A DNA stretch of 64,000 nucleotides from Chryseobacterium indologenes (GCF_002025665.1 NZ_CP018786.1:4650001-4714000); one strand, 5' to 3'; shown: positions 34,416 through 43,333, numbered from the stretch's first letter. A program made the numbers and translations. Notes: a model not told the origin generated them from the letters alone.

Positions 34416-35567
34416 ATGAGAGCTTTATTACTTTTTCTTATTTTTTCATCTATATTTTCATCTTCTCAGGTCATTAAAGATTCAATTTTGGGGAAACCTA
34501 AATTTGTAAAAGAAAATGTCATTTTTCTGGATAATTCCGGTCCCTATACATTTATGAAGGGAGACGATGAATATGGTCACGCAACAAAAATGACTCCTGA
34601 AAATTTAAGAAAAAGCATGGAAGGCTCCTGGTTTGAAACCTATTTTTGCAGATATACTAATAACGAAACTTATTATAATAGAAACCGGAAAATTGTAAAA
34701 GAAATATGGTATTACAGATCAGGAGATACTGTTGATCTTTATAATTATCAATATGATCATTTAAACAGATTAACAATAAAAAAATCCCAAAATAGATATT
34801 CAGATATTGCTTCTCATTATTTTTACGAAAAAGATAATAAAACCCCAAAATTTGCAGAATCCTATTACAAAAGAAAAAATGTTATAGAAAAATTTACATT
34901 TAATTATGAAAGTTACGAACCCTTATTTGTTACAGAGTTTGATAGCATAACAAAAACAGACAGTATTTTTGCCATTACAAATGATATTTGGAAAAAAGTA
35001 GGGGAACGTTCCTACACCGAAGGCAAAGATTCCATTTATCATAAAAAATTAAGCCGTGTAAAAATCTATAATAACGACTTTAAAATAATTGAGGAGAAAT
35101 TTTTTGATTATAAAAGTGATTATCAAAATAAAAAAATATCCTTAAACGGACATTATAAATATGAATATGATGAGTTTAGAAACTTAGTAAAGCAAACAGG
35201 ATTCAAAAATGGAAAAATATCTTCATCCGTTGTATTTGAGAATGGAAAAAAAGTGAGGGAAGAAGATATTAATGATAATGGAACAACACAATCTACTGTA
35301 TATATTTATACTAAGGATCAAAAACTGGAGAGACAGACCATGTATTATAATGATAAAATTATATTTGAAAGAGGCTTTAAATATAAAGGTAATTATATCA
35401 CCAATATGACTTACCTTAATAAAATCGGGATGGAAGATAAAAACATAGTTCCTAAATTAATAACTTTCAAATATAAGTTTGACAAACAAAAAAACTGGAT
35501 AGAAACGATTAAGAATGTGGACGGAAAAGATCTTTATAAATGGGTGAGAGAAATTGAATATTATTGA
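34416..35567 (+). CDS. Exported YD/RHS-repeat-like protein of unknown function
   Basis: 383 residues. Signal peptide MRALLLFLIFSSIFSSSQ. From about residue 95 the chain is a run of Tyr-rich beta-hairpins (YNYQYDHLNRLTIKK, YKYEYDEFRNLVKQTGFKNG, FKYKFDKQKNWIETIKNVDG) like YD/RHS or YwqK-type repeats. No catalytic motif or sorting domain seen. AT-rich like its neighbours; 27 bases after the DUF6705-like gene and 9 before the next one, so probably cotranscribed. Confidence 0.7.
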   Translation: MRALLLFLIFSSIFSSSQVIKDSILGKPKFVKENVIFLDNSGPYTFMKGDDEYGHATKMTPENLRKSMEGSWFETYFCRYTNNETYYNRNRKIVKEIWYYRSGDTVDLYNYQYDHLNRLTIKKSQNRYSDIASHYFYEKDNKTPKFAESYYKRKNVIEKFTFNYESYEPLFVTEFDSITKTDSIFAITNDIWKKVGERSYTEGKDSIYHKKLSRVKIYNNDFKIIEEKFFDYKSDYQNKKISLNGHYKYEYDEFRNLVKQTGFKNGKISSSVVFENGKKVREEDINDNGTTQSTVYIYTKDQKLERQTMYYNDKIIFERGFKYKGNYITNMTYLNKIGMEDKNIVPKLITFKYKFDKQKNWIETIKNVDGKDLYKWVREIEYY

Positions 35568-35576
35568 TGAGAAATT

Positions 35577-36410
35577 ATGAAAAACCAAATTAAAATCCCA
35601 AACCCCTGCCCTGAAAACTGGGAAAATATGCAAGACTTTCCTTCCGGAAAATTCTGTGAGAAATGTTCTAAATGTGTCGTAGATTTTACGGAGAAAACAG
35701 ATACCCAAATTAATGAAATTCTTCAGATGGCTAATGGGCAGGAAATCTGCGGAAGAATTTCAAAACGATCATTAGCTTTAGCTGCTGCAGGAATTATTTT
35801 AATTACCAATCTTACTTTTGTTCAGGCGCAAACTAAAAACAATTCTGAGATTACCACTGAACAAAAAGCAAAAACAATCACACAAGTTTCAGGAAAACTG
35901 ATCTTTAAAAGAACAAACAAGGAAATATCTAATGCTGAAGTATTCTTCATTTGTAAATCAAAATATATAAAAACAATAACTGATGAAAACGGAAATTTTA
36001 CTTTAGAAATACCAAACGAATTAATTGAAAGAAAAAATATTTTGTACTTTGATTTTGATAAATTAAATGATGAAACCTATAAAAATCCCGACAGAAAAGT
36101 ACCCAATACAATAAATGCCGATATTTACGAAAATACCTCAATTATTTTCTCTAAAAAAGAACAAATAAATGAGAAAGAATTTCAGATTGAGTCTCAGCAT
36201 CGATATTTAGAAATAGGAGCTGTAGTAGTAACATCTGAAAACCCACCTGATTACTATTATTTTAATGGGAAGAGTATGAGTGAAAAGAAATTTGATAAGT
36301 TGAAAAAAGAAAATCCCAATTATCAATACTTCTTTTTCAAAGATAGAGAAGCAGAAATTATTTCCGGGAAAGGGTATCTGGATAGTTTACAATTATTATA
36401 TTCAAACTAA
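35577..36410 (+). CDS. Cys-rich membrane protein with carboxypeptidase-regulatory-like domain
   Basis: 277 residues. A cytoplasmic N-terminus carries Cys residues at PCPENW, FCEKCSKCVVDF and EICG, a possible zinc- or redox-active site. A membrane segment follows (LALAAAGIILITNLTFVQA, about 65-84), then a carboxypeptidase-D-regulatory-like beta domain (about 100-150; GKLIFKRTNKEISNAEVFF, TDENGNFTLEIPNEL), and a C-terminal region without known domain. The signal-like segment is internal, so topology is N-in. Function unknown. Confidence 0.7.
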   Translation: MKNQIKIPNPCPENWENMQDFPSGKFCEKCSKCVVDFTEKTDTQINEILQMANGQEICGRISKRSLALAAAGIILITNLTFVQAQTKNNSEITTEQKAKTITQVSGKLIFKRTNKEISNAEVFFICKSKYIKTITDENGNFTLEIPNELIERKNILYFDFDKLNDETYKNPDRKVPNTINADIYENTSIIFSKKEQINEKEFQIESQHRYLEIGAVVVTSENPPDYYYFNGKSMSEKKFDKLKKENPNYQYFFFKDREAEIISGKGYLDSLQLLYSN

Positions 36411-36415
36411 AAAAC

Positions 36416-36450
36416 AAACCCCTCAAAAAAATTCTGAGGGGTTTATTTTT
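36416..36450. terminator. Bidirectional terminator
   Basis: AAACCCCTCA (36416-36425) pairs with TGAGGGGTTT (36435-36444) between convergent genes ending at 36410 and 36454. Confidence 0.9.
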
Positions 36451-36453
36451 AAT

Positions 36454-37614
36454 TTAATACGTATCAAAAATATGTTTCAAGATTGCTTTATCCTCTTCTG
36501 TTAAAGCCACTTTTCTTCTCGCCATAGCTCTTTCTGCCACTTCATATACTTTATCCAGTCTGAATCTTTCATCATCTTTCAGTCCGCCCCATGAAAAGTT
36601 TTCCACAAGGTTAGGTGGAAAGCCTGGTTTGAAGATATTGGAAGCAACGCCAATTACCGTTCCTGTATTCAATTGGGTATTAATAGCCGTTTTGGAATGA
36701 TCCCCTACAATCAAGCCCGCAAACTGCAAGCCTGTATCTTCAAACACTTTGGTTCTGTAGTTCCAGAGTTTTACATGGCTATAATTATTTTTAAGATTGG
36801 AAGAATTGGTATCAGCACCGAAGTTACACCACTCTCCTATCACAGAGTTTCCAATAAAACCCTCGTGTCCTTTACTTGTATATCCGAAAATGATAATATT
36901 ATTCACTTCACCACCTACTTTACATTGAGGGCCGATAGTAGTAGCTCCGTAAATTTTAGATCCAAGATTAAATTTGGAATCCTCTCCTAGTGTAATAGGT
37001 CCACGCAGATGACACCCTTCCATGATCTCCGCATTTTTTCCAATATAAATTTTTCCTGTTTTAGTATTCAGAGTAGAAAATTCAATTTCCGCACCTTCTT
37101 CGATAAACAGATCTTTCTTATCTCCTAAAAAGCCATTGGTGGGCGATAGTTCTTGTGAAGCTCTTCCTTTAGTCAGTAATTCAAAATCAAAATCAATCGC
37201 GTGATGGTTATAAGAAAACAGATCTTTCGGTCTTTTGAAAAAAACAAGTTCTTCCTTGATATCCGTCATTTTTTCAATCTGGTTCAGCGAAAACCCTTTC
37301 ATATTGATTTTAGCCGCAATCAGTTCGTCTTCATAAACCAATGCTTCCCCTTGCTTAAGATCTTTAATCTGTTGAATTACATTTTCTGTGGGAAGGAAAT
37401 TGGGAACTAAAAAAAGACTTTCTTTTTCCTCAGGACTTTTAAATTTATCCTGAAGATACATTTCTGTGAAGTAGGTTACCTCAGTATTTTCAAGAATCTT
37501 CTGCCATCTTTCTGAGAAGGTAAGAATTCCGCATCGCATTGCTGCAACCGGGCGTGTAAAAGTAAGCGGAAGAAAGTCTTCCCAATATTGTGCGTCTGAA
37601 AATACCAATTGCAT
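36454..37614 (-). CDS. GlmU-like sugar nucleotidyltransferase/acyltransferase (Bacteroidota type)
   Basis: 386 residues from ATG 37614 (an ATG one codon upstream is also possible). N-terminal nucleotidyltransferase part begins QLVFSDAQYWEDFLPLTFTR, followed by RPVAAMRCGILTFSERW. The C-terminal half is a left-handed beta-helix of hexapeptide repeats (IEEGAEIEF, IYIGKNAEIMEGCHLRGPI, VGGEVNNIIIFGYTSKGH). This matches the alternative GlmU family of Bacteroidetes, thought to supply UDP-GlcNAc for peptidoglycan and LPS. It follows rpmE after a terminator hairpin. Confidence 0.88.
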   Translation of the reverse strand: MQLVFSDAQYWEDFLPLTFTRPVAAMRCGILTFSERWQKILENTEVTYFTEMYLQDKFKSPEEKESLFLVPNFLPTENVIQQIKDLKQGEALVYEDELIAAKINMKGFSLNQIEKMTDIKEELVFFKRPKDLFSYNHHAIDFDFELLTKGRASQELSPTNGFLGDKKDLFIEEGAEIEFSTLNTKTGKIYIGKNAEIMEGCHLRGPITLGEDSKFNLGSKIYGATTIGPQCKVGGEVNNIIIFGYTSKGHEGFIGNSVIGEWCNFGADTNSSNLKNNYSHVKLWNYRTKVFEDTGLQFAGLIVGDHSKTAINTQLNTGTVIGVASNIFKPGFPPNLVENFSWGGLKDDERFRLDKVYEVAERAMARRKVALTEEDKAILKHIFDTY

Positions 37615-37664
37615 CATTCAGTTTTTAAGTTTAAGGTTTATGTTCAAGATCAACAAATTTACAA

Positions 37665-37697
37665 TAAAAAAAGTCTCCCAAAAATTGGAAGACTTTA
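37665..37697 (-). terminator. rpmE: rpmE terminator/attenuator
   Basis: AAAGTCTCCCA (37670-37680) pairs with TGGAAGACTTT (37686-37696), with a T-run on the minus strand. It lies between rpmE and the GlmU-like gene. Confidence 0.75.
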
Positions 37698-37717
37698 ATA
37701 TTTTAAATGTATAAAAA

Positions 37718-37969
37718 TTACTTAGCGAATTTTTTATACTTGTTCATGAACTTATCAACTCTACCTGCAGTGTCAACTAGTTTTACTTTACCAGTGTAGA
37801 AAGGGTGAGAAGTTGAAGAGATTTCCATCTTGATTAGAGGATACTCTTGTCCTTCGTACTCGATAGTGTCTTTTGTTTCTGCAGTAGACTTGCAAAGAAA
37901 CACCTCGTCGTTACTCATATCTTTGAAAACAACAAGTCTATAATTTTCTGGGTGGATTCCGTTTTTCAT
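37718..37969 (-). CDS. rpmE: 50S ribosomal protein L31 type B
   Basis: 83 residues. Type B L31: MKNGIHPENYRLVVFKDMSN, SSTSHPFYTGKVKLVDTAGR, VDKFMNKYKK. It lacks the zinc-binding Cys set of type A L31. Strong Bacteroidota promoter at 38042-38071 with about a 70-base leader. Confidence 0.97.
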   Translation of the reverse strand: MKNGIHPENYRLVVFKDMSNDEVFLCKSTAETKDTIEYEGQEYPLIKMEISSTSHPFYTGKVKLVDTAGRVDKFMNKYKKFAK

Positions 37970-38041
37970 AATACTATTTTTAAAAAAATTAAGTTTGCTT
38001 TCGAAATAGTAATGGATATTTCTCTGCTAAATTTTAGGTTG

Positions 38042-38071
38042 CAAAAATACAACATTTTTTCTAAATTCCAA
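38042..38071 (-). promoter_or_regulatory. rpmE: rpmE promoter
   Basis: Minus strand: TTG (38071-38069), 19-base spacer, TATTTTTG (38049-38042): full match to the -33/-7 consensus. Confidence 0.75.
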
Positions 38072-38121
38072 ATACTGAATTCAATATTTTTTTATTGATA
38101 AGAAATTCAAAGTATTTTCGT

Positions 38122-38129
38122 TAAATTTG
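38122..38129 (+). promoter_or_regulatory. -7 promoter box TAAATTTG for the 38154 gene
   Basis: Matches TAnnTTTG, 24 bases before the ATG. A TTG at 38095-38097 is 24 bases upstream, longer than usual. Confidence 0.5.
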
Positions 38130-38153
38130 GAACTTACTTAAACTTTAATTTCA

Positions 38154-39563
38154 ATGAAATTCAAATTATTACTGGCTTTTTCCTTCTGGATGTTACTTGT
38201 AGCAGTATCATGTAATAAAGATGATATAACGTTTGACAGTCCTTCACAGGAACTCCGCTTCTCAAGAGATACGGTATTCTGTGATACAGTATATCATCAG
38301 GTACGTTCAGAAACTTATGTTGTGAAAGTATATAATAATGAAGATAAGGATATCATGATTCCAAGAGTGAACCTTGAAAAAGGAGCTTCTTCATTATATA
38401 GGATCAATGTAGATGGAAAACCGGGATATGATTTTAAAAATGTTCCTTTAAGAAAGAAAGACAGTCTTTATATTTTTGTTGAAATTGCCCCGGAAGCTAC
38501 CGGACCTGAAGCTATTGCAGAAGACAAAGTTCTTTTCACAAGTCCTGGCGGGCAACAACACGTAACTTTATTTTCTGTGGTTCAGGATGCTGAATTTTTT
38601 ATTCAGACGCCTGGCAACCCGAATGTAATTACCAGTTCCACCACATGGAATAACAATAAAGCAAAGATCATCTACGGAAATCTGACTATCAATCCAAGTG
38701 TAACCCTTGATATCAACGCCGGAACTAAAGTTTATTTCCACAAAAACAGCGGAATGAAAGTTTCTTCCGGAGCGGTCTTAAATATTAACGGAACTCAGGC
38801 CAATCAGGTTATTCTTCGTGGTGACAGAAATGATCCTTATTATGATACAATTCCTAAAAACTGGAATTCTATTAAAATGGAAGCCAATTCTACCCTTAAG
38901 ATGAACCATGCAAGACTTTTCGGAGGTACGAGAGGACTGGATATGAAGCAAACCAATGCTACCATTACCAATTCCTTCATCCACACTTTCTTTGAATATG
39001 GAATCTATGCTGTAGGTTCTACCGTGAATGCGAACAATCTTGTGATGAACAACTGTGGTTTATCCTGTGTAGGGATTTTCCTGGGCGGAAAACACAGCTA
39101 TACTCATGCTACGATTGCGAACTATTCTAAAACAATGAGCTCTTTTGACAGAGCAGGAATTTTTGCCGCCAATGAATGGAAAAATGATTCAGGGCAGACC
39201 CAACAAGGAGCTTTGCAGCTGCTTGACATCAAAAACAGTATTGTATATTCCGACAGGGAGGATGCTGTTCATTTTGAACAAACTCCGGGACAGCAGTTTG
39301 AATTCTTACTTCAAAATTCATTAATCAAATATACGAGTGCCACCGGAGCAGGTTTCACTTTTGATAACAATCCGAATGTGATACAAACGGTGAAGAATGC
39401 GGAGCCTCAGTTTGTCAATTATTTTATGGCTAAAATGAATTTAAGGGTAAAACCCGGTTCACCAGCTCTTGGAAAAGGAAATACAGCAGTAGCAGCAACA
39501 GTACCTTTTGATATTGTGAATGTATCCAGAACGACCAACCCAACTTTAGGAGCTTATCAATAA
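38154..39563 (+). CDS. Parallel beta-helix lipoprotein
   Basis: 469 residues. Lipoprotein signal MKFKLLLAFSFWMLLVAVSC (lipobox AVSC). Residues about 30-150 form an Ig-like beta domain (DTVFCDTVYHQVRSETYVVK, VYNNEDKDIMIPRVNLEKG). Residues about 170-440 are a right-handed parallel beta-helix (KIIYGNLTINPSVTLDINAG, TKVYFHKNSGMKVSSGAVLN, GTQANQVILRGD), ending with LRVKPGSPALGKGNTA and NPTLGAYQ, typical of beta-helix surface proteins. Probably outer-membrane-anchored and possibly polysaccharide-binding. Its stop overlaps the next start (TAATG). Confidence 0.8.
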   Translation: MKFKLLLAFSFWMLLVAVSCNKDDITFDSPSQELRFSRDTVFCDTVYHQVRSETYVVKVYNNEDKDIMIPRVNLEKGASSLYRINVDGKPGYDFKNVPLRKKDSLYIFVEIAPEATGPEAIAEDKVLFTSPGGQQHVTLFSVVQDAEFFIQTPGNPNVITSSTTWNNNKAKIIYGNLTINPSVTLDINAGTKVYFHKNSGMKVSSGAVLNINGTQANQVILRGDRNDPYYDTIPKNWNSIKMEANSTLKMNHARLFGGTRGLDMKQTNATITNSFIHTFFEYGIYAVGSTVNANNLVMNNCGLSCVGIFLGGKHSYTHATIANYSKTMSSFDRAGIFAANEWKNDSGQTQQGALQLLDIKNSIVYSDREDAVHFEQTPGQQFEFLLQNSLIKYTSATGAGFTFDNNPNVIQTVKNAEPQFVNYFMAKMNLRVKPGSPALGKGNTAVAATVPFDIVNVSRTTNPTLGAYQ

Positions 39564-39889
39564 TGGAAATTACTCAGTTGCAACAGCAGGTAGATGAATG
39601 GATCAAAACCATTGGGGTAAGATACTTTAATGAACTTACCAATATGGCAATGCTGACAGAAGAAGTAGGCGAAGTAGCAAGAATTATTGCCAGAAGATAT
39701 GGCGAACAAAGTGAAAAGGAAAGTGATAAGAATAAAGATCTTGGTGAAGAACTGGCAGATGTGCTTTTTGTAACATTATGTTTAGCCAATCAAACCGGAG
39801 TCAACCTACAGGACGCTTTCGACAGAAAAATGAAAATTAAAACTGACCGGGATAAAGACCGGCATCAGAATAACGAAAAATTGAAATAA
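39563..39889 (+). CDS. MazG-like nucleotide pyrophosphohydrolase
   Basis: 108 residues. All-alpha NTP-PPase motifs: LTEEVGEVARII (ExxE) and LGEELADVLFVTLCLANQTG (ExxD), which bind Mg2+ in the MazG/RS21-C6 superfamily. Such enzymes hydrolyse NTPs or dNTPs, often damaged ones, to monophosphates. Its ATG overlaps the stop of the beta-helix lipoprotein (TAATG) and a terminator follows. Confidence 0.9.
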   Translation: MEITQLQQQVDEWIKTIGVRYFNELTNMAMLTEEVGEVARIIARRYGEQSEKESDKNKDLGEELADVLFVTLCLANQTGVNLQDAFDRKMKIKTDRDKDRHQNNEKLK

Positions 39890-39894
39890 TTATC

Positions 39895-39942
39895 AATGAT
39901 GAGTTATGAATTACCCATGGATTTGTAACTCATCATTTTTTA
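39895..39942 (+). terminator. Terminator between the MazG-like gene and aroA
   Basis: AATGATGAGTTA (39895-39906) pairs with TAACTCATCATT (39926-39937), followed by TTTT. Confidence 0.8.
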
Positions 39943-39960
39943 AATATCATGTAGATCATA

Positions 39961-41187
39961 ATGAAGAAGCTAGAAAAATCAAAATTATCAGAAAATAAAA
40001 CGGTACAGATCAGCGGTTCGAAAAGTATTTCGAATCGTTTATTGATTCTGGAAAGCCTGTTTAGCAATATAAAAATTGGAAATCTATCCAATTCTCAGGA
40101 TACGCAATTGTTGAAAAAAGCATTATCTGAGGATACGGAAGTGGTAGACATCCATCATGCGGGAACGGCAATGCGTTTCCTTACTTCTTATTATTCTATT
40201 CAGGAAGGAAAGACTACTATTCTTACAGGTTCGGGAAGAATGAAGGAAAGACCGATCAAAAATCTGGTAAGTGCTTTGAGAGATCTTGGAGTTGAAATTG
40301 AATACATGGAAAACGAAGGATTTCCTCCTTTAAAAATTACAGGAAGAAAGATTGCTCAGACTTCTGTGAATGTTCCTGCCAATATTTCCAGCCAGTTTAT
40401 CACTTCTCTGCTTCTTATCGCAGGAAAACTTGAAAACGGATTGGTGATTAACCTTGTAGGTGATGTTACTTCAAGATCTTATATTGAAATGACGCTTGAT
40501 ATCCTGACCAGATTTGGAATCCAAAGCAGTTTTGAAGGTAATATCATCAAAGTAGAACCTTTTACTCCTGAGAATAACGCTGAGGTTGTACATTATGAAG
40601 TGGAAAGTGACTGGAGCTCGGCTTCCTACTTCTACTCTATCTGTGCATTGGGAAGAGAAACAATTCATCTGAAAAGTTTTTACAAAGAATCCACACAAGG
40701 AGATTCTGCCATTGCTAACATCTACGAAAAGTTCTTCGGAATCAAAACTACATTCTCTGAAGAAGAGCATAAACTAACGCTTGAACCTCAGCCTGATTTT
40801 TCTTTCCCGGAAAAAATTATTCTGGATATGAACGACTGCCCGGATATTGCACAGACTCTTTGTGTAACGGCAGCCGCTTTAAAAATTCCTTTTGAAATTT
40901 CCGGATTGGGGACCTTAAGAGTAAAGGAAACCGACAGACTTCTTGCCTTATATAATGAGCTTAAAAAGCTGGGGACAGAAACAGAAATCACAGATTTAAC
41001 CATTCAATCCATCAGTTTTGGAGAATCTGAAGACAATATTTCAATCAAAACGTACCAGGATCACAGAATGGCCATGAGTTTTGCTCCGTTCAGTCTGATT
41101 AAGGATCTCAATATTGAAGATGAAGATGTGGTAGAAAAATCTTATCCAATGTTCTGGAAAGATCTTGAAAGCATACTGACTCATTAA
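39961..41187 (+). CDS. aroA: 3-phosphoshikimate 1-carboxyvinyltransferase (EPSP synthase)
   Basis: 408 residues. Transfers the enolpyruvyl group from PEP to shikimate-3-phosphate in aromatic amino acid synthesis. Motifs: SGSKSISNRLLILESLF at the N-terminus, HAGTAMRFLTSYYS, LTGSGRMKERPI, ANISSQFITSLLLIAG, LGTLRVKETDRLLAL and YQDHRMAMSFAP. Somewhat shorter than the E. coli enzyme, as in other flavobacteria. Confidence 0.97.
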   Translation: MKKLEKSKLSENKTVQISGSKSISNRLLILESLFSNIKIGNLSNSQDTQLLKKALSEDTEVVDIHHAGTAMRFLTSYYSIQEGKTTILTGSGRMKERPIKNLVSALRDLGVEIEYMENEGFPPLKITGRKIAQTSVNVPANISSQFITSLLLIAGKLENGLVINLVGDVTSRSYIEMTLDILTRFGIQSSFEGNIIKVEPFTPENNAEVVHYEVESDWSSASYFYSICALGRETIHLKSFYKESTQGDSAIANIYEKFFGIKTTFSEEEHKLTLEPQPDFSFPEKIILDMNDCPDIAQTLCVTAAALKIPFEISGLGTLRVKETDRLLALYNELKKLGTETEITDLTIQSISFGESEDNISIKTYQDHRMAMSFAPFSLIKDLNIEDEDVVEKSYPMFWKDLESILTH

Positions 41188-41203
41188 TTTAACAATATAA
41201 AAG

Positions 41204-41247
41204 TGTGGTAATTTGAAAATGTTTTTTATTTCGGATTACCACATTTT
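41204..41247 (+). terminator. aroA: Probable aroA terminator
   Basis: TGTGGTAAT (41204-41212) pairs with ATTACCACA (41235-41243), followed by TTTTAATT; long loop, weak T-run. Confidence 0.55.
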
Positions 41248-41264
41248 AATTCTATCTCATAATA

Positions 41265-41945
41265 ATGAAAACTTTCTTTTCCTTTTTGCTTGTTTTAGCC
41301 GTTTCGATTTTATCTGCTCAGAATCTGAAAAACTTTTCGGTTCCAAAAGGGTATACCCGGATTGCAGAAGCCAAAGGCGACCTTGATAAAGACGGAAAAG
41401 ATGAAACAGTATTGGTATTTAACACCAACATAAAGGCATCAGACGGCAAAAACCTCGGAAATACCGCAGATTACAAAAGGGTTTTCTATATTGTGAAAAA
41501 TGAAAATGGCGGTCTGAAAGTATGGAAGGAAAATTCCAGCATTCTTTTTTCAAGCGGAACCGGATTCTATCCTTCAGACAATACGCTTCAGATCACCATA
41601 AAAAATAACAGTCTTCATATTGGACAAACCTTTTTTACCAATTCAAGACATACTCAGAAATACCAACATACTTTCAGATTTCAAAACGGAGATTTTTATC
41701 TGATCGGATCTCATGATCATTTTGAAGATACCTGTGATTTCAGCTTCACCCATGAAATCAATTTTTCAACAGGCAAAGTTATTATTGACAAAGAATATTC
41801 ATCCTGTGATGATGATGCCAAAATCCCTGAAAACACTCACAAAGAGTTTACTTACAAACTTCAGAACCTCATCAAAATGAGTGATTTTAAAATCGGGGAA
41901 CATCAATTTAAAATACCCGGATTGAAAGAGAACTTTATATTTTAG
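41265..41945 (+). CDS. Exported protein of unknown function
   Basis: 226 residues. Signal peptide MKTFFSFLLVLAVSILSAQ. A calcium-loop-like segment GDLDKDGKDETVLVF (about 36-50) recalls FG-GAP/VCBS-type repeats; the rest is beta-rich (LQITIKNNSLHIGQTFFTN, RFQNGDFYLIGSHDHFEDTC). No sorting domain, so likely periplasmic. A diverged copy of an intergenic repeat starts right after the stop. Confidence 0.7.
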   Translation: MKTFFSFLLVLAVSILSAQNLKNFSVPKGYTRIAEAKGDLDKDGKDETVLVFNTNIKASDGKNLGNTADYKRVFYIVKNENGGLKVWKENSSILFSSGTGFYPSDNTLQITIKNNSLHIGQTFFTNSRHTQKYQHTFRFQNGDFYLIGSHDHFEDTCDFSFTHEINFSTGKVIIDKEYSSCDDDAKIPENTHKEFTYKLQNLIKMSDFKIGEHQFKIPGLKENFIF

Positions 41946-42085
41946 GATGGAAGCATGAAGCTGGATGCTTGAGGTTACTGCTGGACGGTTGATCTATCAT
42001 AGCCGCTTTCATTGTAAATACATTCTCCTTAAATAGGAATACTTTTAACTCTTATCAATTTCTCTTCTTCCAGCTCCCTGACTTT
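41942..42085. repeat. Dispersed intergenic repeat, copy 1
   Basis: ATGAAGCTGGATGCTTGAGG (from 41955, 26-base block to 41980) matches 20 of 26 positions with the block at 52681-52706. The right end carries CTTCCAGCTCCCTGAC (about 42067-42082), complementary in type to the left GAAGCTGGA. It may fold into a long imperfect stem. Confidence 0.4.
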
Positions 42086-42174
42086 ATACCAACTTAATCA
42101 TCTCTTAAAGTTAAATTAACTCCTAGTGCTTTGATATATTCTTATTTTTAAGCTACTTTAAAAATAAAAAAACT

Positions 42175-43173
42175 ATGTTCAAACAAAGCATGAAACGTAT
42201 GACAGCGATCACACTTGGGGTGGTTACTGCATCTGTCTTTTTTTCCTGTTCCAATGACAGCCTTATGGAAAGAGACTCTAATGAAAACAGTTTAGCTACT
42301 TTAGCAAAAGTTAATAGTAGAAGTTCTTTAGCACCTATCGAGATGAACAGCTGGATGTCTGGTCTTCAGGATAACATTTCCATTTCAAAAATCTCAATTC
42401 CCGGAACTCATGATTCCGGAGCACGTGTAGATCCCCCGGTTCTATCAGGTACTGCAAAAACCCAAGACCTCAGCATTGCAGAACAACTGAATGCCGGAGT
42501 TCGTTTTCTGGATATACGTTGCAGACATATTGATAACGCTTTCGCTATTCATCACGGAGCGATTTACCAAAATCTGAATTTTGATGATGTGCTTAATGCC
42601 TGCTATGCATTTCTTAACAGCCATCCGTCAGAAACAATTATCATGTCTGTAAAGGAAGAATATGATCCTTCCAACAACACCAGAAGTTTTGAACAGACTT
42701 TTGATGCTTATGTACAGAAAAATCCTTCTAAGTGGGATCTTGGAGCAAACATTCCTACATTGGGTTCTGTTAGAGGAAAGATCAAGTTACTAAGAAGGTT
42801 CTCTTCAGGAACAACCAAAGGAATCAACGCTTCACCATGGGCAGATAATACTACTTTTGACATCAACAATTCCGGGGTACAGTTGAAAGTGCAGGATTAT
42901 TATAAAGTAACTAATAATGACGATAAATGGAATGGGATTTCCAGTCTTCTTAATGAAGCTAAAAATAATACGAATGGTAAACTTTTCGTGAATTTTACCA
43001 GTGGATATAAACCTGGAATCTTCGGTATCCCAAGTATTCCTACGGTATCCAATAATATTAATCCAAGACTTAAAACATTCTTCCAAAACAATACTCAGGG
43101 ATCATTCGGTATCATGCCGATTGACTTTGTGAATGCTGAGCTTTCTGAATTAATTGTTAAAACGAATTTCTAA
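42175..43173 (+). CDS. Phosphatidylinositol-specific phospholipase C-like lipoprotein
   Basis: 332 residues. Lipoprotein-like N-terminus (LGVVTASVFFSCS, lipobox-like FFSC). PI-PLC X domain from about residue 60: the first catalytic His in ISIPGTHDSGA (about 79), AGVRFLDIRCR, and the second His in FAIHHGAIYQN (about 127), then HPSETIIMSVKEEYD. Bacterial PI-PLC cleaves phosphatidylinositol to a cyclic inositol phosphate and diacylglycerol without Ca2+. It faces the GDPD/alkaline phosphatase fusion gene and fits a phospholipid scavenging region. Confidence 0.9.
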   Translation: MFKQSMKRMTAITLGVVTASVFFSCSNDSLMERDSNENSLATLAKVNSRSSLAPIEMNSWMSGLQDNISISKISIPGTHDSGARVDPPVLSGTAKTQDLSIAEQLNAGVRFLDIRCRHIDNAFAIHHGAIYQNLNFDDVLNACYAFLNSHPSETIIMSVKEEYDPSNNTRSFEQTFDAYVQKNPSKWDLGANIPTLGSVRGKIKLLRRFSSGTTKGINASPWADNTTFDINNSGVQLKVQDYYKVTNNDDKWNGISSLLNEAKNNTNGKLFVNFTSGYKPGIFGIPSIPTVSNNINPRLKTFFQNNTQGSFGIMPIDFVNAELSELIVKTNF

Positions 43174-43196
43174 ATTATTATTTGTTAGATATACTC

Positions 43197-43230
43197 AAAG
43201 GCTGTCTCTCTTTTTGGGGCAGCCTTTTTG
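43197..43230 (+). terminator. Terminator after the PI-PLC gene
   Basis: AAAGGCTG (43197-43204) pairs with CAGCCTTT (43220-43227), followed by TT. Confidence 0.75.
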
Positions 43231-43255
43231 AATTTTTCTCTGCTTTTATTTCCCT

Positions 43256-43312
43256 CAGATTTCACAAATAACACAGATTATCCGCAAACATCTGCTTAAT
43301 TTGTGAAATCTG
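43256..43312. repeat. Intergenic inverted repeat (REP-like)
   Basis: CAGATTTCACAAAT (43256-43269) and ATTTGTGAAATCTG (43299-43312) are perfect 14-bp complements. The loop contains ACACAGATTATCCGC, itself related to the flanking ATCTGCGGGAT. Such CAGATT/AATCTG palindromes are common intergenic elements in flavobacterial genomes (from memory). It lies between the terminators of two convergent genes. Confidence 0.6.
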
Positions 43313-43333
43313 CGGGATTTCTAAATTAAACAC

